A stretch of DNA of 64,000 nt, taken from Pardosa pseudoannulata (Eukaryota > Arthropoda > Arachnida > Araneae > Lycosidae). This document shows, piece after piece, positions 52,829-64,000 of the stretch (positions are counted from its first letter, which is position 1; the number at the start of each line of letters is the position of its first letter). Below the pieces are notes generated by a model, which saw only the letters and a list, made by a program, of their open reading frames with translations, did no database searches and had not been told where the DNA came from. The DNA lies in assembly GCA_032207245.1 (NCBI GenBank), contig CM063508.1, forward strand, positions 95,990,454 through 96,054,453, read 5' to 3'. The position numbers and the translations under genes were made by a program.

Positions 52829-53970
52829 CAGGGTTGGCAAAACCCCGGGTTTTTTGGGTTTTATCAGGGTTTTTTGGGTTTTTTCGGGTTTTATCAGGGT
52901 TTTGTCTCTATAATTTATATGTAAGAGGACAGGATATATAATTGCTTGATCAAAATAAATTTAAAATGTTAGTCACTTTTTAAAGTTAAAAATTTAAAAA
53001 ATCAATTTTAAGTTATGCAGAAGAAATTTTTGCTTTAATTAAAAGAAATTTTAAAATTATTTTTTACATATTCTAAAATTTTTCTAACAAATAAAATATC
53101 TTAAAATTTAAATGAGATTTTCAGTTACTATTATGTTTTTTACATCTTGATTTTTAAATGTGAGTAAAGAAACATATATATAATGGGTAGTCAATCTTTT
53201 TATCAACAATCAATAAAGAATATCTTGTCATTTTACCCCTAAGCATGGGATACTCCTATGCATAAATTAATTTGTCGTAGATCAGTATTTATTTAATAAT
53301 CACATTTATTGCACTTGTATCTATATAAGAGGGAAAAATTAAAAACAATTTCATAAAAGCTTAATGTTTTTATTTAGAATTTTACATACTAATTTAATTT
53401 TATATCACTAAATCATATTAAAATACCCTTGTTTCAAGATAACAGTTAATCGGTCAATTGTTTGTATGGACAAGTTTTTCCCTTATATCATAACAGCTGA
53501 TAAAGAAACTTATATCACTGACTGGATAACATTTAGAATAAGTTGTATACAATATAGAAAGTTCTAATTTGTTTATGTTCTTGTAAATATACTCAAGTTC
53601 TCTGGGTAATTCTTTTTTAGCTATATTATTTCTTTTTAATATTGGCTGAAAGACGTCAGTTTTCATCATCTTGGCAGAAATACTGGTTGTTTTGGTTTTT
53701 AATTGTTTCTATAATCTTTTCATTGTATTTGTTATACAAATAACTATTTTTCTCTGAAATTTTTTTAAGTTTTTGTTTTTTTTTCTAGCAGTTTAGACCT
53801 CCTCAAATTAAAAAAAAATTCTACTCTCATTGTCAAAGATGAAATATGTTATATATATTACAGATTTAACTCAATATTTCTACTATTAGTTAAATATGTG
53901 GAATTTTAAATAATGATTTTGAAAAATCCCACCCGGGTTTTTTCGGGTTGGGCAAATTAAGCCAACCCTG
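52829..53970. mobile_element. hAT MITE with perfect 8-bp TSD and GGGTTTT repeats
   Basis: Begins CAGGGTTGGCAAAACCCCGG and ends AAGCCAACCCTG; GTTCATCT flanks both sides exactly (52821-52828 and 53971-53978). Just inside the left end is a tandem array of GGGTTTT(TT)/TCAGGGTTTT units, and CCCGGGTTTTTTCGGG recurs near the right end. A minus-strand frame at 53669-53454 has no transposase motif. Confidence 0.92.
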
Positions 53971-53978
53971 GTTCATCT

Positions 53979-56442
53979 TCTATACATAAAGAATGAAATG
54001 TTTTTGATAACAGATTTTGTTTCTTGACTACATTATTTACAAGTGGCATTCTCAGAGAATGCTCCATTCATCTAAATGCTATCTGAATTGAAGATTAATT
54101 TTTTTTTTTCTTAGATATAAATCTTTTAAAGATGTAAGTTAAAGGAAAAATGTCTGTGAATGTCATATCTGTTACCAGCTATATGGTAACAGATGACCAA
54201 TAACAGATTTGACATTCAAATCAGGACAAAAATGGCTGGCTTGCATAATTTGTAACTTAGCTAACACTGCAAATGTTTTCATAAACTAATTAAGAATCAA
54301 TATTTAAAAATAAAAGTGCCAAATGAATACTTAATTAAAAACGTTGATTTATGCTTCATTTATTTTTTTTCTCAAACAGAAAATGTAAGCAAATTTTAAA
54401 CATGCCCATTATTTTCTTGTGTTTACCCTTTAATTTTAGCAGTTTATAAATGTTGATAAATTTACGAGTCATAATTAAAGAATCAATTTTATCAGTGAAA
54501 AAAACTTGAATTTTAGAATATTGAGGAAAAAGTCCAAAGGTAAAGTAGAAATAACCAAAAATAAGAACAAGACAAACTAGCTGATTTTATTTATCAAATA
54601 AATTTGATAGACATTTTTTCATGGGGTCTGGGCGTTTATTAGTAAATGATCTTAAAAGATCTTGTGGTCAGCCAAAATGATTTTTTTGAAAAATTTCAGT
54701 ACCGTTTAATTGTTTACATAAATCGGATTTTTAGAATTTATATTTTCTTTAGTTACATGTTGGTCATTTGATATACTGACTAGCTCCCTTTTTATGACGC
54801 GAAAACCTGCATAAGCGTTCTCTTCTGATGAAATCGGCCACTATAATGAAATCTGTCCTCGCTTGGAAAGCAGCGCACCCTTCTGGCCATCGCGACAATC
54901 GTCGTCTGTCAATAACATTCCTTTGAATTTTTTTAATGAGTGCTATCTTTCCTTTCCTCAAATTTATTGTTGTGGTGATTGGGGGAAGGGTTTGCACTTG
55001 ATTCTAAAGGGACCTATAAAATAGACGAGCAACTTATAGTAATAAACGGAAACTATTTTAATGTAAAGTAAGTTTAAAAATATTTCAAATTTTTCATTAC
55101 GGAATTCGGTACTTAGAGAACAAATGTGTTTTAACAGAACGGTCCTAAGTGCTTTGCTCCGAATCTAGATTTTGCAATCATCGACTATAACAGGCTACAG
55201 CATAGCAAAATTCATGAAATTTATAATTGAAACAAATATCACATTTTTTATAGAAATTATATTTGATTGATTGATTGATTAAAGTTAAATATTTAATGTA
55301 CATTTTTAAATTTATAACATTTATATTGTTAATTTATAAAAATTAATTTTCTTCCACTTTCCACCTCTCTCACACACATCCGTACGTGTGTTGTACCTGA
55401 TAGCCCTTTCGTCTAGCCAGGCTTGTATTAGAACCCGTTTTAATCGTAGCGTTCGATGAAATTTTGTTTATTTTAATCTGAAAATTAAGAAGTATAAAAT
55501 TGTTTGATTAAAGAACATAGTCTCATTTAACGATTTTACATTTTTTTCTAAGAATTATTTTCTATATCTTTCAGCTCATTAAAAAAATTTGCAAAAAAAG
55601 AAATTGCTAATTAAATGGTTTATGAAAACTCGTTCATATCTTTCTTGATTCTTCACTACAGTCGTGTCTTTAAACTTAGAGCTTTGCGGATTTGGGTAGT
55701 TTCACTGCGCATTAGAATTCTACTCGTAAAGTTTTAAAAGTTTGTTTCTGTTGTATTATTCACATTCCATTTGTTGTGCTGCGCAGTTTTAAACGGCTTT
55801 GATTTAAACCCACATAAATAGTAATGGAGGGATAATGTCTACCGGTTTAAACAGTTTTAAATCTCAGCAGTTTATCCCACTCTTTATATTCTAACTCAAA
55901 CCCCTCTATTTTGTTTTAGTAATCTTTAACCGTTAGGAGCTTTGTGAAGATATGTGTATTTATTTTTCTTGGATTATAATTGCTGAACTTCTTAAATTCA
56001 CATACAAATTAAGATTATTATTAATTTTTTAATGGACAGTTACTTTTTATATAGCCATAATTAAGAAATATTAAATATATTTTTTTAAAGTGACCGAAGT
56101 ATTGCAATAGTTTTTTATACAGATCTCATTAAAATATTATCCAATTTTAAAGTTAATTGATTTTACTATTTGTTTCCACAATTGACAGTCTTTTCCTTTT
56201 AGAATGATTCAATTTATTCTATTTCATATCATTTTCATTTAAACAACAGCAGTCATTTTGAACTAATAAGAAGTACAATATAAATTATACAGATTTCTAG
56301 ATTCTTGGGGAGATTTTAGCAGCAAGCAAACTATTGAAGAAATCAGCACAATTTTAGTCCCAGAAAGTTTAAGGTAAAATGTATACATTCTTAGGTTAAT
56401 AATAATAATAATAATAAATAAATAAATAAAAAAGACGCATCG
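53979..56442. other. Intergenic stretch with one unassigned frame
   Basis: A minus-strand frame at 54997-54764 (MQTLPPITTTINLRKGK..., ending near a GTCAGT donor) stands in a locally GC-richer patch and could be a first exon, but nothing confirms it. 55360-55460 is GC-richer with a tRNA-like flavour. (TTGA)n-type and (AAT)n/(AAAT)n short repeats occur at about 55264 and 56400. Confidence 0.3.
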
Positions 56443-57721
56443 AGAAAATATAATTCAAATTGGACACTAATGGATATGCATGCATGTTTCGAAGGAAAAT
56501 TTTAAAGTTTGAGGGCCAATGAATAAACGCGTGTCGCTGCCACGCATGTTATCTGCGCAAAGCAAGATATTTAAAAGGAGAAATTTCGATTCCAGGTCAT
56601 AAATTCTTTGCGAATTTCATTCTGTGCACTCAGGTAGACAGTGCAACTATGCCTCGCATATAGGTGCGGGAAAGATATGCGTAGATGTCAGCATTTGAAA
56701 AGAGGACGTGTAGTTGGGCTCAAAGAAATCGTTTGGTCTAATCGGCGAATTCCTCGACGTTTAGGCAGGACTATTAGATCCACTATTAGACAATGTTGGC
56801 AGAAATAGGTGAACTTTGGCTGAACACAGCTTCAAGAAGGAAGCGGTCGGCCTAGAGAAACGACAGAAGAGGACCGAGCATCGCCATAAAGGCACTCACA
56901 GCCCCAAATGCATCATTATCATCGATTGTACGTGCAACTAGTGCTTCAGTGACCGCAAGGATTAGCCATAGGCTGCTCACAAAAAGGGGACTGAGGTCAC
57001 GGCGCCCCTTGCGCCGACTACCATTGACCTCTGTACAACGACAGGCTCGTTTGCAGTGGTGTCCGGCTCATTCGAACTGGAATGTTTCTGACTGGAGTAG
57101 AATAGTCTTCAGTGATGAGTCTTTCTTTGAACTGAACCCCGATGACCAGAGAAGACGTGTATGGAGACGCCCTGGACAGCGGTGTGATATCAATCTGACT
57201 GTCTTCTGGCAAACAAGCCCACAACCAGGAAGGATGGTCTGGGGTACCCTTTCATTTCATAGTAGGATCCTTTTGGTTTGTCGGTTGTCATCCATGGCAC
57301 CCTTACAGCACAACGATAGTCAACGAAGTTCTACGCCCCGTTGTGTTGCTCTTCATGTCAGGCCATCACGGGCTTACATTTTAGCAATATAATGTCTGGC
57401 CCCTCACTGCACGTGTTTCTACTGTTTGTCCTTGTTTGCCGAACGCTACCTTGGCCGGAACGGTCACCGGATCTCTGTCTTATTGAGCACGTTTGGAGCA
57501 TTATGGGCAGGGTCTTACAACCAGCTCGGGATTTTGGCGGTCTAACGCGCCAGATGGGCAGAATTTGGCAGATATACCTCAGGAGGACATCCGCCACCTC
57601 CATTAATCAATGCCGCCGAACAACTGCTTGCATGAAGACCAGCGATTTATTGAGTTTTTCGTTTTGTGAAGTTCTATCCTTTGAATAAATGATCCAATTT
57701 TTCTCAAATTGTAATCATTTC
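56443..57721 (+). mobile_element. Tc1-like transposon, decayed
   Basis: Left AGAAAATATAATTCAAATTGG and right (complement) AGAAATGATTACAATTTGAG then AAAAATTGG are related imperfect inverted repeats bracketing a Tc1 transposase pseudogene. Exact ends and the TA target pair were not settled. GC content of the interior is far above the surroundings. Confidence 0.6.
56649..57688 (+). pseudogene. Tc1-like transposase pseudogene
   Basis: From a possible ATG at 56649, homology appears in shifting frames: HLKRGRVVGLKEI (helix-turn-helix), GSGRPRETTEEDRA, then open 56949-57392 with ISHRLLTKRGLRSRRPLRRL, QRQARLQWCPAHSNW and WSRIVFSDESFFEL (first catalytic Asp), GRMVWGTLSFHSR. Later a frame carries LPWPERSPDLCLIEHVW (third catalytic position, PDL-x-PIEH-type). 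The second Asp region (QQDNARPH in the family) is degenerate near 57390. Several stops and frameshifts; inactive. Confidence 0.85.
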
Positions 57722-58924
57722 TTTTTCTGTACATGTACAGCACATTCATGGTCCGTCTTTTTTAATTTTTATTTATTTATTTATTTATTTTAAGAGTGTA
57801 AAATGGAATAAAATATTAACAAAAAATATCTGATGCTGTCGCATTATATATATCTACTTTTTATTTTGCATGGTGTGTCAGAATTATATTTTATTCTGAA
57901 AGTTCTAATCGTTTCGTTTTAAAACCCTGTCTGATTACAGCTCCAGTACTGCCATCTGGTGGAGACTTGCCACATTAATGTTCGTTATATTGAAATGTTT
58001 AGGGAATAGTTCTTCACATATAATTTTATTTAAAAAGAGACTAATTTGCAATATATTATGACATTTTTTATAGTAATTCTAAGTAGAGACTAAGTAGATT
58101 TTAATTCTAAACTGGAATTTTTTGTAATTGCAATGCATCCTTCACTGCGTACCAGGAAGAAGTAAACACCTAAGCATTCAATATTATTCTCCGCAATAAT
58201 ACTTTTTATTTTTGTTTTCTAAAAATTGCATTTTAAAAATAGTGTTTTCCTGTTTGAAATCCATTTTTAAAACTGCATATGAATACGTCGATATCTTTCA
58301 TCTGCATCGCTGTAGATTAGTAGCATTAATGACTGTTATGTTGCTATTTTTCGTTATGTGAAGTACAAATTTCAATCAAAAATAGAAATGAATAATTAGA
58401 TGTTATAATAGTCTAGATACAACATTTCGATATTTTACGACTAACCGTTTTTGATTTATGTCCTATGTATGTTATATTGTAATATTTCATTGTATAGAGT
58501 GCAGATTGCAAGCGAAATGAAAAGTACATTGGACGTTATAACAGTCCTAAATAAAAAATTTCGACCTTCTACAGCTAATCGTTTTACGAGATACATAGAA
58601 GTTATATGGATACATACGTACTTACGTCAAGACTAAAAAAGTCATGACCAGTTCAGAAATAGGCAAAAGGTGTTGCATTTTTCAAAATTAAAATTAACTT
58701 GTACGTACATACCAAGGTATTATTGAAAAATATCAAAATTCAATCATTTCAGTCAAAATTCAGACATGTGTTAACATTTCGTGTTACGACTATCTTATTA
58801 TAAAATAATAACGTATATTTACCAATCATGAATTTATTTTGAACTCAAAGAAAAATGGAGCAAAAAATTTAATTTAACAAATTTAAAAAACTGGTAAATA
58901 CAGAGATGTTAATCAATACAGTTT
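57722..58924. other. Intergenic stretch, no gene
   Basis: AT-rich with a (TTTA)n run near 57768. 58790-58924 matches 26690-26860 and forms the downstream flank of the SINE that follows. Confidence 0.4.
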
Positions 58925-59113
58925 GTTTTACGTGAACAAGACTATTGGAATGGTTTGGAGTGCTACGGTCTACTATTTAGCTCACGAGGGTAATGAGACT
59001 AAAGCCTACTGCTTAAGTCCGATTCTGAACGGCTACGAACATTCAGCGGGATTCGAACCCGTGAACTCTGGTGCAGAAGAGCAGCTCCACCATTCAGCTA
59101 TCATTCGGCGACT
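58925..59113 (-). repeat. tRNA-derived SINE (family A)
   Basis: On the minus strand: CGCCGAATGATAGCTGAATGG, GGAGCTGCTCTTCTGCACC, GGGTTCGAATCCCGC (perfect B-box), then TGTTCGTAGCCGTTCAGAAT and CTCATTACCCTCGTGAGC, ending TAGCACTCCAAACCATTCC. It matches 63602-63420 throughout. Confidence 0.85.
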
Positions 59114-59350
59114 ATTGGAATAAATAAAGACAATAGTAAATGTATTATTAGCAATTTGAGAAAGTATTTACTAAAGTTTAGAATCGCAGCTATTATTAAT
59201 AGACGAGAAAAAAGGAAAAATAACGCATGGTACTATTTTTTCTGAGATATACATTTTTATAAACTTAAAATAAATATATGATGTATGAATTTTAAAGTCT
59301 TTTATAATCCCTAGTCAGCAATATGGATCAGTCATATAAACTCGATAATA

Positions 59351-59352
<2 letters not shown>

Positions 59353-59399
<47 letters not shown>
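59353..59399. repeat. (TA)n microsatellite
   Basis: Pure TA run. Confidence 0.95.
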
Positions 59400-59404
<5 letters not shown>

Positions 59405-59414
59405 TAGTACATAG

Positions 59415-59430
59415 CCCGTCATATGACGGG
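59415..59430. repeat. 16-bp perfect palindrome
   Basis: CCCGTCATATGACGGG, just right of a (TA)n tract. It may be a terminal hairpin of an unrecognised (possibly Helitron-like) element. Confidence 0.7.
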
Positions 59431-60257
59431 AGCACTAAAATTTTTAATTTTCCAGAATTGTAAAATACTCCATGAGGCAGGAAAAAAATTATTTGTATTT
59501 TGGCTGAGAATTATCTTGTAACAAAAAATAATCGATGATTAAATTCAAAATTATCACATATGTACCTAATCCATTATTTAAGCCAAATGTAAAAGAAAAT
59601 TATTTACACAATATCAAAGTTGAGTGATAAAACGTATGAAAAACATGCATACAATATTTAAATGATTTAAGAAAGGATTAAAAGAAATGGCTAAAGGAAT
59701 GACGTCATAATGCTAGGAGAAAATGTTATTTTTACCTATTTGTTTTGTGATAAATTTAATCGCCTACTATTAACCGGGAAAAATAAAGCTTGAAATAATG
59801 GCATTAAATGCTCGAGAAGGAAGGAAGGGGTGGAATTCGAACGTTTTAAAGACGACAGTATTTTTCGCTGTGATATGAAGCATATTTATACCAATTTATT
59901 TTAGAATCGGATCGATAATTTAGGAGAAGATAAATTTTACTCGCTTTGAATTTTGCTAATTCATTAAAAATCCAATATGGATGCCTCTATCCATTCCAGG
60001 TCCAACCGCTTCATAAATTCGAGGACAGATAACTTAGGCTATTATTATATAGAGGATACATACAGGACCGGTTCTGGGCTGTTAGCCACTTGCGTGCAAG
60101 GTAGTACGTATGTGGCCGTTTACTATTCCTACGTGCAAGATAATATATGGCCACCCCCTATTAATTCATAAACCTAGTTGATATCTTATCGGCCATCCGA
60201 GAAATTTGGCCGTCTGCGTGCATGCATGCACTACCCACATACTAGCCCCTGCTCTGC

Positions 60258-60260
<3 letters not shown>
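59431..60260. other. Unassigned repetitive-looking stretch
   Basis: It includes a run of unusual words (TGCGTGCATGCATGCACTAC near 60215) and plus-strand frames 59977-60171 and 60178-60528 that have no domain; the second crosses a (TA)n tract. Confidence 0.3.

Positions 60261-60261
<1 letters not shown>

Positions 60262-60334
<73 letters not shown>
60262..60334. repeat. (TA)n microsatellite
   Basis: Pure TA run, over 70 bases. Confidence 0.95.
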
Positions 60335-60335
<1 letters not shown>

Positions 60336-61209
60336 CCCTCGCCTAGCAAAGGTGTACTGTATCACTTCAAAAAAATCCAAATCACACCGATTCAATCGGT
60401 GCCAGCATGTAAAAGTTCCTATAAATTCTGAACCTAAAAATGAGACTTTGGAAAAGTATCTTTCTATTGACATGGCGTCCAGATTGAAGAAGAATGACCT
60501 ATTCTTCGCAACCGGAGAAATTATCTAGAAATGAAAGAAAATCACGTGGTTAGACGACAAAAAGAAAGGAAGGAAACGTGAGGAGAATCAAACCCGCATT
60601 TCGCCTTGCCCTGACCCATTCAAAGAGGCCAGTGATTTTAGAATGCTTCCATTTGATTAAAGTAAAGAAATAAGTCATATTTAAGACCAAAGATATGTAG
60701 TAAGAGTTCAATATTTAGAGATGAAACAAAGAAATGATAAGCCTTTCATTTCAATGCCTGGAGAAGCAATACTCAAAGTGTGACTCGAACTGTCAGGACG
60801 AACTACGAGATCATCTTGACAATTTGAAAATATAAGAAAATTGATGGAAATCTCTAAGAAAATTTTATAAAAAATGTCTACGACAGCATGACTTACATCC
60901 CCTTTTAGTTTGGAATTTTCTAAACTGGTCGCTAGGGCATTATACAACTATAATCGGTTATATCCGTTGGCTGAGGCATGAACTGTAGCCTCAACGGGCG
61001 GTTAAAAAAGAGGGGTTAGAAAGGGGAAAAGAAGGAACACATTTGCTTTCGCCCTTGATCGTGGATTTGAAAACCTCTGAGAATTTTCTGGAGCCTTAAT
61101 GAGGGATTTTGGCTACAAGTTTACTTCGGTATCTTTTATGTAACAGATTACCAGATGTTCGTCGACACCATGTTCTGTAAAGGTCCACCTTCAGGATTTT
61201 TATACAAAA

Positions 61210-61210
<1 letters not shown>
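60335..61210. other. Intergenic stretch with a tRNA-like fragment
   Basis: At about 60640-60585 the minus strand reads CTGGCCTCTTTGAATGGGTC...GGGTTTGATTCTCC, an A-box/B-box-like pair and probable SINE fragment. A second, weaker one (AGTTCGAGTC) lies near 60790. No gene was seen. Confidence 0.35.

Positions 61211-61282
<72 letters not shown>
61211..61282. repeat. (TA)n microsatellite
   Basis: Pure TA run, about 70 bases. Confidence 0.95.
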
Positions 61283-61286
<4 letters not shown>

Positions 61287-61338
61287 CAGATAAGTTTACT
61301 CTTTCCCTTTATACATATATGTGTGTGTATATATTATA

Positions 61339-61510
61339 CACTGTCTACCAATAAGTATTTGGACACCTGTGATAGAAAAGAAAAACTATTTTTATTCAAA
61401 ATCAATAGTTGGTAGAGCCTCCACGAGAGGCAATTACAGCCTGAACCCTCCGGGGTATACTTTCCACAAGTCTTTGTATTACAGCTAATGGTCTTGTCTT
61501 CCTGAAAACT
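61339..61510 (-). mobile_element. Tc1-like transposon 3' end fragment
   Basis: The block starts CACTGTCTACCAATAAGTAT after TA (61337-61338), a Tc1 terminus. On the minus strand it encodes RLVESIPRRVQAVIASRGGS then TNY and a stop, the conserved end of Tc1 transposases. The rest of the transposon is missing. This is a different lineage from the copy at 56443. Confidence 0.8.
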
Positions 61511-61820
61511 GAGAATTAAATTCTACAAGTAGTAGTTTTTATCGTTGCACTTGGGCCCAAGGCTGAATCCCCAGTCGTGAATGTTTGCAACTCAATGAGA
61601 GTGTGCATCATTAACTGTGGTTACTTAAGTTGAGAAATAGTAATTAAAATTTACAATTACATTAGATTCAAAGAAGAAATTTAAGCCTTTGATAGCAAAT
61701 AAAGTCATGAGATAGAGAAGAAAATTTGATTAAAATAAAAGAGCGGAGAAAGGATAAAGAATATTTTTGCGGATGATGACATCAATTTTTAAAATTTTAA
61801 TAATACTTTTGCGTTTTTTG

Positions 61821-61825
<5 letters not shown>
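61511..61825. other. Short intergenic stretch, nothing recognised
   Basis: AT-rich apart from 61550-61620; no frame, repeat boundary or RNA motif is visible. Confidence 0.4.

Positions 61826-61911
<86 letters not shown>
61826..61911. repeat. (TA)n microsatellite
   Basis: Pure TA run, over 80 bases, the longest in the window. Confidence 0.95.
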
Positions 61912-61916
<5 letters not shown>

Positions 61917-62079
61917 TTATAATTTTAAAGTTAAAATAATAACAAGAAGTTGAAAGATGAAGAGAATGCGCTACTCGTTCTTTTATACCAACGTAGAATA
62001 TTCTGGAAAACCATTAAAGTAATTTAAAGAACATTCTAGCACTTTCTAGATATAACGGAAATTAAATTAAAAGAGCTTC

Positions 62080-62165
62080 AGCATTCCTGCCGGGTTTTGA
62101 TTCGGGGACTTCCCGAGCCGTCGTCTGATGCCATAACCCCTCTGCCAGAAAGACTTTGTAAACGA
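62080..62165 (-). repeat. tRNA-like SINE fragment
   Basis: On the minus strand TCTGGCAGAGGGGTTATGGC (A-box-like) and CCCCGAATCAAAACCCGG (degenerate B-box) suggest a tRNA-derived element different from families A and B. Confidence 0.4.
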
Positions 62166-62171
62166 ATGTTA

Positions 62172-62197
62172 TATACATATATATATATATATATATA

Positions 62198-62260
<63 letters not shown>

Positions 62261-62261
62261 G
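62172..62261. repeat. Compound (TA)n/(TG)n microsatellite
   Basis: TA runs interrupted by TGTGTGTG and CATATA blocks. Confidence 0.95.
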
Positions 62262-63419
62262 TAAGGAATTTGCACCCACGACTTTGTGTGCTCTGAAATG
62301 ACATTGGGAGAATCGCCCCATTTTGACCCCTTCCACGCGGCTTTTCTTAGGAGAAATAAGAAACCGGCCGGCAAAGGGGGCTGATAACGTTTTTCGGAGG
62401 CACTGGTGGATGTTTTTGCAGGTTCTCGGAGGAGGAGTGTATGCCCTTTTCGGCAGGGCTCAAGTTTCCAGACAACCCCCCCCCAAGAAGGAAGGGGGCT
62501 GGAGTTCAGCAGAGAGGAGAGATTGGGGGAGTCGAGATTGGGCCGCCAGCTGAAACACATCTCTCTGCGCTGATGTAGAAAGGAAAGAGAACGCTCGGTA
62601 ATTCAAAATATCTAGCTAGGACTGGCTCTGAGACTCAATTTTGAGATGTCATTTTCTTTAATTGTTTTTTTTTTTAATGTTGTGTAAATAAATCTTTGTT
62701 TCGTCTGTAAGAGGTTTCCGAATAATTATTTTAGAAGTAAATGCATCCCAGCGACAGTTTACGAACGTACCTGCCCCAGTAAAAGTAGGCGGGCAGGTCT
62801 CACGCTAAAACGTAGCAGAAATCAGCAACTTGTCTGGAGATAAAGTTGATTAGAGTGTTTTCAAATGATTTTTGCATTAAGGTATGAATAAATCAAAGGA
62901 AAACAATCCTATTTTAAGAAGCATAGTATGATGAAAACTGGGCCAAATCATCTGCTTAAATGGAAATTTAGTTGGCAAGCCAAGTTCTTCATAATAATGA
63001 CTTTATTCAAGGAATTCTTTCAAATCTTGCTGCTTAAGTTTTATCGGCCTTTTAGTTTTATTTTATAAAAAGCATCATTGGAATTGACTGTAATTAAAAT
63101 ATGCATAAAACGGGAACTAATTTGTTAGCCGAATGCATGGATAAATATAGCTCTTTTATGCGTCATAACTAATATGATGGTAAAAGATTTTGCAAAAGCG
63201 TTTTCAAAAGACTACTTAATGTCTGTAAGTATGTATATCTAGATCGAAGGTTGAAAGCGAATCGGCTGGCACATCCATATTGATTACACTGGACCATGTA
63301 AAGCTTATTGTGAAAGTTCATTACATTTAAATTTTTTTTTTTAGAAATTTGTATAACAGACTTGCCAATTCACCCTTCGGCTACAATTTAAATTAAAACC
63401 ACATGTGGCAATTGCAAAC
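62262..63419. other. Intergenic stretch, no gene
   Basis: 62262-62600 is GC-richer, with short overlapping frames on both strands (62323-62553 plus, 62560-62078 minus) and a C8 run, but no domain. The remainder is AT-rich and unremarkable. Confidence 0.35.
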
Positions 63420-63602
63420 TTGATTTTTGTTTGGTTTGGGGTTCTACGGCCCACGATTTTGCAACACGAGGGCTAATGAGAACGGGATCTACTGCTTAAA
63501 GCCTATTCCGAATGGCTACGAACATCCGTGCCAGAGCAGGATTCGAACCCGCGAATTCCGGTATCGAAGATCAGCACTCTACCATTTGTCCATCATTCGG
63601 CC
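63420..63602 (-). repeat. tRNA-derived SINE (family A), best-preserved head
   Basis: On the minus strand: GGCCGAATGATGGACAAATGG, TAGAGTGCTGATCTTCGATA, GCGGGTTCGAATCCTGC (B-box), TGTTCGTAGCCATTCGGAAT, TTTAAGCAGTAGATCCC, CTCATTAGCCCTCGTG, CCCCAAACCAAACAAAAATC. The head folds roughly like a tRNA. A plus-strand frame at 63427-63753 across it is incidental. Confidence 0.85.
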
Positions 63603-64000
63603 AAACTTGATTAGCTTAAAGCTTTTAACAAGCTTTTTAACAAGCTTAAAGCTTGTTAAAAAATGTTGTTTTAACACATTGTTAACTAAAAGGTTTCTTC
63701 TGGAACTTACGTACTCTATTATATTTACGCTACGGCCCGAACAAGAAATTTAAAGAAGCCCGCGAATAAAACACGGGAAAACTGTTATCTGGAACAATCA
63801 TACTGTGTATCATGAGAACAAATTTTGATCGCTTTGCATCATTTGACGTGTTTTATACTGAAGGTCAGATATACGGGAGAACTGTAGAAAATCTTTTGCT
63901 TTATAAGCGTTAATAAGATGCAATCAAAGTAAAACTTGTAACTAATCTTTCTTTGCTCAATTTAAGATTTTAAACGTAAAAAGTTTGGCGCATTCTTTAC
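63603..64000. other. Window end, no gene
   Basis: The start contains a short imperfect palindromic string around AAGCTTTTAACAAGCTTTTT (63617-63660) built from repeated AAGCTT units. Nothing else is recognised. Confidence 0.4.

Noticed and set aside
60178..62304. Frames with long Tyr-Ile runs at 60178-60528, 60231-60473, 61155-61415 and 62062-62304
   Set aside because: They are translations of (TA)n microsatellites.

Overview
The window is animal nuclear DNA, very AT-rich, with short coding exons separated by AT-rich introns and dense in DNA transposons, tRNA-derived SINEs and (TA)n microsatellites. There are no bacterial features. The gene content (ELP3, BLCAP, a SYCP2-like meiosis gene) is metazoan. 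The transposon mix (a Jockey-type non-LTR element, hAT/piggyBac/pogo/Tc1/Merlin remnants, several tRNA-SINE families) and intron sizes fit an arthropod, perhaps an arachnid. That lineage guess is inference, not something the sequence proves.

Three host protein genes could be built exon by exon. (1) Minus strand, 12962 down to 159 and continuing off the left edge: the first eight coding exons (200 codons) of a protein resembling the N-terminal armadillo-like domain of synaptonemal complex protein 2 (SYCP2/SYCP2L). (2) Minus strand, 47230 down to 30081: a complete ELP3, 16 coding exons, 549 residues, every splice phase consistent, with radical-SAM cysteines and acetyltransferase motifs intact. 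(3) Plus strand, 47946-48191: a single-exon BLCAP orthologue of 81 residues, head-to-head with ELP3 across a 715-bp gap.

Most of the rest is mobile DNA. SYCP2-like introns hold a MITE with 6-bp target duplications (5271-6045), a TTAA-flanked piggyBac-like MITE (7453-7772) and an internally deleted pogo-like element (10710-12422). From about 18.1 to 27.1 kb is a nested block: a decayed Jockey-type element on the minus strand, then a 4.7-kb hAT-like element carrying a THAP-domain exon, then a 1.1-kb hAT-like MITE with a SINE inside. ELP3 introns carry a second copy of the 6-bp-TSD MITE, a 1.09-kb hAT MITE with a perfect 8-bp duplication inserted in the end of a smaller MITE, a long near-perfect hairpin and SINEs. 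Right of BLCAP are a Merlin/ISXO2-type transposase remnant, a further 1.14-kb hAT MITE with perfect TSD, a Tc1 transposase pseudogene, a Tc1 3' fragment, more SINE copies and several long (TA)n tracts.

I do not see a previously undescribed multi-gene system. The best leads are the SYCP2-like model, the THAP-bearing element, the SINE copies sharing flanking sequence, two hairpins, and an anomalous G-rich patch inside the Jockey reverse transcriptase that looks like unpolished sequence. Intron and transposon boundaries were read by eye from splice signals, phases, TIRs and TSDs; none was confirmed by alignment or RNA data.
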